Assembly: GCA_028682985.1 (NCBI GenBank)
Contig: JAJRAE010000018.1
Location: 1 to 7,255 of the forward strand
DNA length: 7,255 nucleotides
Source of the DNA: Methanobacterium sp.
GTDB lineage: Archaea > Methanobacteriota > Methanobacteria > Methanobacteriales > Methanobacteriaceae
Reading direction: 5' to 3'
The notes under the pieces are model-generated. The model saw only the letters and a list, made by a program, of their open reading frames with translations, made no database searches and was not told the origin of the DNA. Positions 1 to 4,679 of the stretch are shown here, piece after piece. The position numbers and the translations under genes are program-made. Within the stretch, counting starts at the first letter, position 1, and each line of letters begins with the position of its first letter.

Positions 1-180
1 CTTGTTATCTCCAAAAGCACCGTCCAGATCTATCAGGTGAAGCATCAAAGCACCCTTTTCCTGCCAGCTTAATGCAACCTCCACCGGGTTATCAATTTCC
101 ACCTGCTCGGTGCCGGGCTGGCCCTGCACCAGCTGTACACACTTACCGTTTTTTATGTCCACTGCGGGGATTATTATCAT
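1..180 (-). CDS. hisA: HisA, ProFAR isomerase of histidine biosynthesis (N-terminal 60 codons; runs off the left edge)
   Basis: HisA is the cytoplasmic isomerase that converts ProFAR to PRFAR, the fourth step of histidine synthesis, on a (beta/alpha)8 barrel. Translating the minus strand from the ATG at 180 gives the family's opening strand IIIPAVDIKNGKCVQLVQG, with the catalytic-type Asp at residue 8, then LHLIDLDGAFGDNK at about 47-60. The frame is open to the window edge, so roughly the last three quarters of the gene are missing. ATG 180 fits the usual N-terminus of the family. However, the nearest GGAGGA is 30 bases upstream, with a hairpin between it and the start. An in-frame TTG at 198 would sit 12 bases from that site and add six residues. 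No other his gene is visible. Upstream on the same strand are a tiny in-frame leader ORF and a 58-residue protein. The family call is secure; the exact start is less so. Confidence 0.93.
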   Translation of the reverse strand, partial: MIIIPAVDIKNGKCVQLVQGQPGTEQVEIDNPVEVALSWQEKGALMLHLIDLDGAFGDNK

Positions 181-216
181 AAAATTGTAATAATGCAAAT
201 TTTATTGCATTCCTCC
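181..216 (-). promoter_or_regulatory. hisA 5' leader: GGAGGA plus a 7-bp hairpin between it and the start codon
   Basis: The minus strand carries GGAGGA (216-211), then a perfect inverted repeat: AATGCAA (211-205), a six-base loop TAAAAT (204-199), and TTGCATT (198-192). The stop codon of the 19-codon leader ORF lies in the loop, and the alternative TTG start of hisA lies in the 3' arm. If the stem forms in the mRNA, the effective distance from GGAGG to ATG 180 falls from 30 to about 11 bases, so the hairpin could bridge the ribosome-binding site to the start. The stem has only two G-C pairs and would be weak. The DNA dyad could instead be an operator. Confidence 0.35.
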
Positions 217-261
217 ATAAAATTTAATATCATTATTAAAATTATTTATCTGAATTACCAT
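202..261 (-). CDS. 19-residue leader ORF upstream of hisA, in the same frame
   Basis: A short frame starts at ATG 261 and stops at TAA 204-202, reading MVIQINNFNNDIKFYGGMQ. GGAGGA (274-269) lies 7 bases before its ATG, which is a better-placed ribosome-binding site than the one nearest hisA. Its Gly-Gly codons GGA GGA (216-211) are themselves the nearest Shine-Dalgarno-like sequence to hisA. Its stop lies 21 bases before the hisA ATG, in the hisA frame. The peptide is Asn-rich and has no histidine, so it is not a classical His-codon attenuator. It may be a translated leader that couples to or controls hisA, or a chance or decayed frame. No homologue is recognised. Confidence 0.4.
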   Translation of the reverse strand: MVIQINNFNNDIKFYGGMQ

Positions 262-312
262 GATTGTATCCTCCAATAATTAATAGGGCAAGTCAGGTTA
301 GGATTATACCCC

Positions 313-489
313 CTACCACCCTTCAATCTTTTTTATTTCTTCCAGTAATTCAATACAATCTGTTATTTCCTTAGTTGGTTCTAACCCTTCCAGTATTTCT
401 ATAACTTGGTTAATTCTGGCTATACTTCCAATGTTCATAATTTTTTCTTTCTTTAGTTCTATATTGTCAAAGCCCTTTAGTTTTACCAT
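313..489 (-). CDS. Small helical protein of unknown function (58 aa)
   Basis: The frame from ATG 489 encodes 58 residues; a GTG at 498 in the same frame would add three. ATG 489 is preferred because GGTG (499-496), which matches part of the archaeal anti-Shine-Dalgarno pairing region, then sits about 6-7 bases upstream. The first 20 residues are basic (MVKLKGF, then LKKEK). The rest looks like two amphipathic helices around a Pro (IARINQVIEILEGLEP, then a helix ending LLEEIKKIEGW), a pattern typical of small helical-hairpin proteins. No signal peptide, membrane segment or metal-binding cysteine cluster is visible; there is one Cys. Its stop is 51 bases upstream of the leader ORF of hisA, on the same strand, so co-transcription with hisA is possible. 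A TATA-like stretch lies at about 507-537. I do not recognise the family. The helical periodicity and proper spacing favour a real gene. Confidence 0.5.
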   Translation of the reverse strand: MVKLKGFDNIELKKEKIMNIGSIARINQVIEILEGLEPTKEITDCIELLEEIKKIEGW

Positions 490-568
490 GATATACACCT
501 TTTTTTATTATATCATCTAAAGTTCATTTATTTTATGTGATTCTCCAGAAACTCAGATACCCATCATT

Positions 569-661
569 CTAACCAGCCGGGGTCAAACCTATTCTACCCT
601 TTATTTGCATGTTCCCCTTAACCCTGTCATAGTCCTTGGCGGTTAAAAATAATATAATGGA
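569..661 (-). pseudogene. GC-rich island: possible gene remnant (30 sense codons, no start) or structured RNA
   Basis: Bases 541-640 are about 46% GC, while the flanking intergenic DNA is far more AT-rich. On the minus strand one frame, bounded by in-frame stops at 664-662 and 571-569, reads LTAKDYDRVKGNMQIKGR followed by IGLTPAG. It looks protein-like and has coding-like codons, but it lacks an upstream start; ATG 616-614 would leave only 13 residues. This could be the tail of a decayed gene. The same DNA can fold: AACC(A)GCC at 571-578 pairs with GGCGGTT at 638-644, and GGGG plus AAC (579-588) with GTTCCCC (611-617), so a small structured RNA on either strand is an alternative. I recognise neither a protein family nor an RNA family. 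Confidence 0.22.
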
Positions 662-735
662 TTATTCATAATAGTTTCTTTCTGTACAAGTCAATGCACT
701 TAAGTTAATTAACTAATGAAAACATAATATTTTGA

Positions 736-876
736 ATGGGAATATTAGAAACAATTGGTAATTGGATTTTGACCTGGGCTACCGTACTGATATGGATTAT
801 AATTCTTATTATTGTAGTTGGTTTTGTGATTTATGGTATTGTCCGGCTTAAAAACCGGGTAAAGAAAACTAAATAA
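736..876 (+). CDS. Single-pass small membrane protein (46 aa)
   Basis: ATG 736 to TAA 874-876 encodes 46 residues. The layout is a short N-terminus (MGILETIGNW), one hydrophobic span of about 24 residues (roughly 11-34, rich in Ile, Val, Leu and Trp), and a strongly basic tail (RLKNRVKKTK). This is the classic shape of a small bitopic membrane protein with a cytoplasmic basic C-terminus. No good Shine-Dalgarno sequence precedes the ATG. A TATA-like stretch at about 644-660 would allow a leader of about 50-60 bases. The gene converges on the DedA-family gene, leaving 13 bases between the two stop codons. Both encode membrane proteins, but nothing ties their functions. No family is recognised. 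The coherent topology in an otherwise stop-rich region supports a real gene; the lack of a ribosome-binding site lowers confidence. Confidence 0.55.
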   Translation: MGILETIGNWILTWATVLIWIIILIIVVGFVIYGIVRLKNRVKKTK

Positions 877-889
877 TAAAAAAAATTGT
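877..889 (-). terminator. Oligo-T terminator after the DedA-family gene
   Basis: Just past the TGA stop of the DedA-family gene, the minus strand reads ACAA followed by eight T (885-878) and then TTATT-like sequence. A run of T in the transcript without a required hairpin is the usual archaeal terminator. It lies in the 13-base gap between two converging genes. Confidence 0.45.
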
Positions 890-1531
890 TCACCTGCTCT
901 TCTTCTCATATTTCTGGTAAAGGAAATATATCAAAACAATTAAGACTATCAAAACAAGGCTTAGCTCTTCCAGGTAAGATATCTGGGTGGAGATGGATTG
1001 GTACAGGCTTCCGAATTGCCAGCCCAGAAATCCCAGTATAAAAGCTCTTACCATGGTTCCGGTAAAGGTGATTATTAGGAATTTCTTTATATCGTATCTT
1101 ATGAATCCGCAAAAAACATTTATGGCTATACTGGGCACCACAGGAACAGCCCTAACCGTAAACAGAAGTATCTCATCGGATCGGCTTTTTTCGAATCTCT
1201 TCTGGGCTTTTACTATGTTCTCCCAGGAGACCCCTAAATATTTGCCCCAACGTTCTATGAATTCCTTACCAAGATAATAGGACAGTATGTAAATCACTGA
1301 TGAACCTACGGTAACCCCAACAGAAGCCGGCAGTACCACACTCGTAAACAGGGTAATAAGTGTTTCAGGGTTGATAGCCGCCCCTTTAAGGACTACGAAG
1401 CTGGTTCCCATAATTACCAGAGTAGAAGGAATGGGTGCTATTATTTCTTCCACAATACTACCCATAAGTACGCCGATAGGACCATAGGCTAGCAGTATAC
1501 TTTCCAGATATAGTATTAGTTGATCGAACAA
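890..1531 (-). CDS. DedA/VTT (SNARE-associated) family integral membrane protein
   Basis: This 213-residue protein belongs to the DedA/VTT-domain family, whose members act in the cytoplasmic membrane, some as polyprenyl-phosphate or phospholipid flippases/scramblases, with roles in envelope homeostasis. Visible features in order are a first hydrophobic region with the EExxxPxP motif (28-35), membrane segments at about 66-88, the re-entrant motif FTVRAVPVVPS (124-134) followed by a conserved Gly, a segment at about 150-175 with GTMVR, and a last span at 188-206 ending in basic residues. The start is TTG 1531, with GGAG ten bases upstream; no other in-frame start lies before the first membrane region. 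Two positions that are charged in many bacterial members are not charged here: Thr37 where PGE/PGD is usual, and Pro133 where the second Arg of R-x5-R is usual. It is transcribed away from mntP. Family sure; substrate unknown. Confidence 0.88.
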   Translation of the reverse strand: MFDQLILYLESILLAYGPIGVLMGSIVEEIIAPIPSTLVIMGTSFVVLKGAAINPETLITLFTSVVLPASVGVTVGSSVIYILSYYLGKEFIERWGKYLGVSWENIVKAQKRFEKSRSDEILLFTVRAVPVVPSIAINVFCGFIRYDIKKFLIITFTGTMVRAFILGFLGWQFGSLYQSISTQISYLEELSLVLIVLIVLIYFLYQKYEKKSR

Positions 1532-1678
1532 GATATTTCTTCTCCAGAATATTTTTAATAAAAGATATCTAACAGCAAAAAATGATTATGTTACATATGT
1601 TAGTTATTAAATATTAGTTTTAGAATTTAATTACTCAAAAATTTAACAATAAATAATTAAAAGTTTAAGGTAACAATC
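1532..1678. promoter_or_regulatory. Divergent promoter region between the DedA-family gene and mntP
   Basis: This 147-base AT-rich gap must hold both start regions. For the DedA gene, GGAG lies at 1545-1542. For mntP, AAGGT (1667-1671) lies about 7 bases before the ATG. TATA-like stretches occur at 1604-1616 (TTATTAAATATTA, plus strand) and 1551-1566 (minus strand). There is an 8-bp palindrome ACATATGT at 1593-1600, and a CTAACA (1569-1574)/TGTTAG (1598-1603) inverted pair. These could be an operator between the genes. No yybP-ykoY-type manganese riboswitch sequence is visible. Confidence 0.35.
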
Positions 1679-2227
1679 ATGGATTTTATTTCTATTATTT
1701 TCTTAGCAATTGCACTGGCCATGGACGCCTTCAGCGTCTCTATCACCATGGGATTAAATCTGAAATTCAACATCAAACATGCCCTGATAATAGCCCTGTT
1801 TTTCGGGGGATTCCAGGCTTTCATGCCTGTCCTCGGATGGTTATCCGGCATACAATTGCAGTACCTGATATCCACCTTCGCCCCCTGGATTGCATTCATT
1901 CTACTGGTCTTAATAGGTGTTAAGATGATTTATGAAGCTTTATCTGCAGATGAAGATGTTTGTAACGTCTTTTCTTTTAGAGAACTGCTAATTCTCTCAA
2001 TAGCAACCAGTATAGATGCATTTGCAGTGGGTGTCACCTTTGCCTTCCTGAACACCTCCATATTAATCCCTATAATCATTATCGGACTGGTAACATTTGC
2101 CTTTTCCTTTATAGGTGTCTATATTGGTAAAAACATCGGCCATCTCTTTGAAAATAAGATAGAAATAATCGGCGGATTAATATTGATTATAATCGGGTTT
2201 AAAATACTCCTGGAGAATTTGATATAA
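1679..2227 (+). CDS. mntP: MntP-type manganese efflux pump
   Basis: MntP (formerly DUF204/YebN) exports Mn(II) across the cytoplasmic membrane. The 182 residues match the family's normal length (about 180-190) and its layout of two inverted three-helix repeats. The first repeat carries AMDAFSVS with Asp16 and then FFGGFQAFMP. The second carries SIDAFAVG with Asp113, and the protein ends with EIIGGLILIIIG and a C-terminal ILLEN helix. Six membrane segments fit at about 3-24, 34-55, 67-86, 102-120, 126-149 and 161-179. A short polar loop between the repeats (about 87-100) contains an acidic ADED stretch. The paired Asp motifs are those implicated in metal transport in this family. ATG 1679 follows AAGGT at good spacing. 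truA starts 42 bases after the stop, so the two are probably co-transcribed. Substrate is assigned by family; other divalent cations are not excluded. Confidence 0.9.
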   Translation: MDFISIIFLAIALAMDAFSVSITMGLNLKFNIKHALIIALFFGGFQAFMPVLGWLSGIQLQYLISTFAPWIAFILLVLIGVKMIYEALSADEDVCNVFSFRELLILSIATSIDAFAVGVTFAFLNTSILIPIIIIGLVTFAFSFIGVYIGKNIGHLFENKIEIIGGLILIIIGFKILLENLI

Positions 2228-2269
2228 AGAAACCTTATAAAAATCTAAAAAACGTTAAGGATAAATTAA

Positions 2270-3073
2270 ATGAGAAGAGTAGCTTTAAAAATTGCCTATC
2301 TGGGCCGCGATTACTATGGTTTTCAAAGACAGCCCGGACTAAAAACTGTGGAAAGTGAACTTCTATCCAGTCTGGAAGAAGCCGGTGTGGTGTCGAATGT
2401 GGATAAATGCGGTTTTGGCATCGCCGGCAGAACTGACCGGGGTGTGCATGCTCTGGGAAATGTTATATCATTCCTGAGTAGGGAAGGAGTTAGAATCAAC
2501 CAGATTAACAACTCTCTACCCCAGAGCATCCGGATTTTAGCCCAGGCAAAGGTCCCCCTGCAATTTAAGGTCAGATACGCACTTCAGAGGCATTACCGAT
2601 ATATATGGCCCCTTCTCACCGATGACTTCAATTTTGATGATATGGAGGAGGCTGCTCTATATTTTATAGGCACCCATGATTTCTCTAATTTCTCTAAAAG
2701 AAGTGAGAGAAATCCCGTGCGGACCATTGATAAACTTGAGATTAAAAAAGGAAAGGATCAAATACAGATAGACGTTTTTGGAGAGAGCTTTCTATGGAAC
2801 ATGATACGAAAAATAGTCTCTGTTCTGTTGCTTGTGGGGGAAGGAGATTTAAATAAAGAAAAGCTAGAAAATTATTTCAATCCAAACATAGATTTAGCAA
2901 TAAGGCCCATGCCCCCGGAAGGCCTGATACTGATGGATGTAACCTATCCTGGCATTAATTTTCAGGAAGATCTATATGCGAAAAATTCATTTTATTCTTA
3001 TCTTAAACAGGAGTATATTAAAAATCAGACAATAACTCTATCAGAAAGGGATATGCTAAAAAATCTGATGTAA
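2270..3073 (+). CDS. truA: tRNA pseudouridine synthase TruA
   Basis: TruA isomerises uridines to pseudouridine in the anticodon arm (positions 38-40) of many tRNAs. The 267 residues are the normal size. The N-terminus (VALKIAYLGRDYYGFQRQPG) is typical. The catalytic loop GRTDRGVHA carries the nucleophilic Asp56. RHYRYIW (about 107-113) holds the conserved Tyr region, HDFSNFSKR (about 138-146) is the second conserved loop, and FLWNMIRKIVSVLLLVGEG (about 177-195) is the C-terminal signature with the conserved Arg. ATG 2270 has AAGGA 8 bases upstream. The C-terminal 35 residues or so, after the GLILMDVTY strand, form a variable charged tail. The gene follows mntP by 42 bases with no promoter-like break seen, and is separated from the DUF460 gene by about 156 AT-rich bases. 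Nothing is missing from the catalytic core. Confidence 0.96.
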   Translation: MRRVALKIAYLGRDYYGFQRQPGLKTVESELLSSLEEAGVVSNVDKCGFGIAGRTDRGVHALGNVISFLSREGVRINQINNSLPQSIRILAQAKVPLQFKVRYALQRHYRYIWPLLTDDFNFDDMEEAALYFIGTHDFSNFSKRSERNPVRTIDKLEIKKGKDQIQIDVFGESFLWNMIRKIVSVLLLVGEGDLNKEKLENYFNPNIDLAIRPMPPEGLILMDVTYPGINFQEDLYAKNSFYSYLKQEYIKNQTITLSERDMLKNLM

Positions 3074-3216
3074 TAAGAACCTGCTGATAGAAATATTAAT
3101 TTTAAACTATGATAATATCAAATAATTGCATTATATGTCCTATAATCTGATTCTGGTGTAAATAATAAATACCAGATAAGCCAGATATTTCATATAAATA
3201 GAATTAAATTTTTCCC
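3074..3216. other. AT-rich spacer between truA and the DUF460 gene
   Basis: This stretch holds no supported gene. It contains an 11-bp palindrome TGATAATATCA (3110-3120), TATA-like sequences at 3129-3136 and 3191-3200, and an imperfect direct repeat around CCAGATAAGCCAGATA (3172-3187). A promoter for the DUF460-wecB-mfnD run probably lies here, but I cannot place it firmly. Confidence 0.35.
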
Positions 3217-3222
3217 AGGAGG
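3217..3222 (+). promoter_or_regulatory. Strong ribosome-binding site AGGAGG that fixes the CTG start of the DUF460 gene
   Basis: AGGAGG is a full-strength Shine-Dalgarno sequence. Exactly 7 bases separate it from the in-frame CTG at 3230, and no ATG, GTG or TTG lies within useful distance in any frame. It therefore argues that translation begins at CTG (or just possibly at the next codon, ATA) and not at the ATG 122 bases downstream. TATA-like sequences upstream (CATATAAATA at 3191-3200 and ATTATATG at 3129-3136) are candidates for the promoter; the first is too close to leave the ribosome-binding site intact. Confidence 0.65.
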
Positions 3223-3229
3223 AAATTAT

Positions 3230-4609
3230 CTGATAAATCATAATCAGAAATCAAATACAACCACCTTTGAAAATAACGACCATATAAAAAATAGGGGAAT
3301 CATAGTAGGATTTGATCCCGGTCTAACAGCAGGAATAGCCGTAATGGATCTGGGAGGAAAGATCCTATCAGTAAAAAGCTATAAAGAAATTCCCCGGGCA
3401 GAGATAATTAATCACATCATCAAATTTGGAAAAACAGTTATAATATCCACAGATGTAAGCCCACCTCCAAAAATGGTTAAAAAATTAGCAGCAAGCCTAA
3501 ATGCCAAACTGGATTATCCCCAAAGAGACATGTCAGTTGGATCAAAGATGGGCCTAGTGGAAACCTTTCTAGATGAGAAAAGATCAGAGGAGAAATCCAA
3601 AACAATTAACCCAGAATTAATACCCCATGACGCTCATCAGCGTGATGCCCTAGCATCCTCTATTAGGACATATAATTCTTACCGGAAAAAACTGGAACAA
3701 ATAGACACACGCGCATCAGAAATTAATCTAAACCCGGAACAGGCCGATCTTATTAAGAAGATGTTCATTAACGGAAGAGCAATAAGCACAGCCATAAAGA
3801 TCGTGCAGGATACGGGAAAATCCCCTTATAAAGATGAAGCCTCTCCAGATGTGGAATATGATAAAAAAGAAACTAAAAAGGCAGATATCACAGAGAGCAA
3901 ACTTAAAAATAGAATAAAAATGCAGGAAAACCAGATTAACAACCTTAAAAATAAGAATAAATCCCTAGAAAAAGAAATTGAAAACCTAAGCAGAGAGAAT
4001 AAAAAACTGTCAGAGAAAATTGACAGACTGCATTTTAATTATTCCCAGAATATCCTGCAGGAAAGAGAGTTGTTATCCAAAATATCTTTAATAAAAAAAT
4101 TACAGGACAAATATAATAAAGAGAAGAAGTTAAGAGTAGAACTGGAAGAGAATCTTAATTCCTTAGAGAATATCCAGAATCAAACCCTAACAAACAAATC
4201 TCTGCCTGTGAAGATAATTGAAAATTTCACCAGAGAAGGGATTTTGAAGGCCTGTGAATACTGGAAAATCAAGAGGGGAGATGTGGTGCTTCTCTCAAGC
4301 TCAGAAGGAGGGGGTTCGCAGACCGCCCAACAACTTATTAAGATGGGTGTTAAGGCAGTTCTAATCCGGGATAAAATATCCCACCATGCCCAGAAAGAAT
4401 TTGAAAAAAACCTGGTACCTCTACTTCATGCTGAAAGCATGGAAGTAAAGATGATAGACCAGTTCGCCCTGATTAACGCCCTGAATTTAGAAAAAGAAAT
4501 ACTCAATTGGAAAGATAAAATAGAAAGCAGACAGATCCAGGAAAGTAATGAAGAAATATTAAAGGTTTTTGAAGAATACAGAGCTCGCAGAAAAAGATCA
4601 GCAGATTAA
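3230..4609 (+). CDS. DUF460 protein: RNase H-like domain, coiled coil and C-terminal domain; CTG start proposed
   Basis: This is an archaeal DUF460 (COG2433-type) protein of unknown function. Read from CTG 3230 it has 459 residues. The N-terminal RNase H/RuvC-like domain shows GIIVGFDPGLTAGIAV (Asp29), STDVSPPP (Asp75) and HDAHQRDALASS (Asp134 and Asp139), so the usual acidic set is present. Residues of about 222-320 are a long charged coiled coil (heptads such as NQINNLKNKNKSLEKEIENL). The C-terminal domain (323-459) contains RGDVVLLSSSEGGG and ends in ARRKRS. The first ATG (3344) would remove the GFDPG strand and has no ribosome-binding site. In frame, no ATG, GTG or TTG occurs between the stop at 3143 and 3344. 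AGGAGG (3217-3222) lies 7 bases before CTG 3230, which makes that the best start. The domains suggest a nucleic-acid role, but this is inference. It is followed by wecB after 70 bases. Confidence 0.85.
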   Translation: MINHNQKSNTTTFENNDHIKNRGIIVGFDPGLTAGIAVMDLGGKILSVKSYKEIPRAEIINHIIKFGKTVIISTDVSPPPKMVKKLAASLNAKLDYPQRDMSVGSKMGLVETFLDEKRSEEKSKTINPELIPHDAHQRDALASSIRTYNSYRKKLEQIDTRASEINLNPEQADLIKKMFINGRAISTAIKIVQDTGKSPYKDEASPDVEYDKKETKKADITESKLKNRIKMQENQINNLKNKNKSLEKEIENLSRENKKLSEKIDRLHFNYSQNILQERELLSKISLIKKLQDKYNKEKKLRVELEENLNSLENIQNQTLTNKSLPVKIIENFTREGILKACEYWKIKRGDVVLLSSSEGGGSQTAQQLIKMGVKAVLIRDKISHHAQKEFEKNLVPLLHAESMEVKMIDQFALINALNLEKEILNWKDKIESRQIQESNEEILKVFEEYRARRKRSAD

Positions 4610-4679
4610 AAGTTAATTCATTATTTGTGAAAAATTTAAGATTAAAAAGTTCATTTATCCAAATTTAGCAGGTATTTAA

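Noticed and set aside
179..192. 14-base match (ATAAAATTGTAATA) between the hisA start region and the right-end repeat
   Set aside because: In sequence this AT-rich, one such match within the window is not clearly beyond chance, and the similarity does not extend to either side.
571..590. tRNA T-arm-like sequence GGTCAAACC
   Set aside because: There is no matching stem on the other side and no D or anticodon arm or acceptor stem nearby.
987..1277. Plus-strand 96-codon frame
   Set aside because: It lies antisense inside the DedA-family gene, has no family resemblance, and is explained by that gene's codon pattern.
1604..1678. Manganese (yybP-ykoY) riboswitch before mntP
   Set aside because: The leader is too short and AT-rich and lacks the conserved GC-rich loops of that class.
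1657..1899. Minus-strand 80-codon frame over the mntP start
   Set aside because: It is antisense to the clear first repeat of mntP and crosses its upstream region; nothing in its translation looks like a family.
2323..2529. Minus-strand 68-codon frame inside truA
   Set aside because: It opposes the catalytic-domain coding sequence of truA, which is fully conserved; it is a reading-frame shadow.
3107..3150. Possible C/D box guide RNA between truA and the DUF460 gene (ATGATAA ... CTGA)
   Set aside because: The C box is imperfect, no internal D'/C' boxes or terminal stem are present, and such short motifs are expected by chance.
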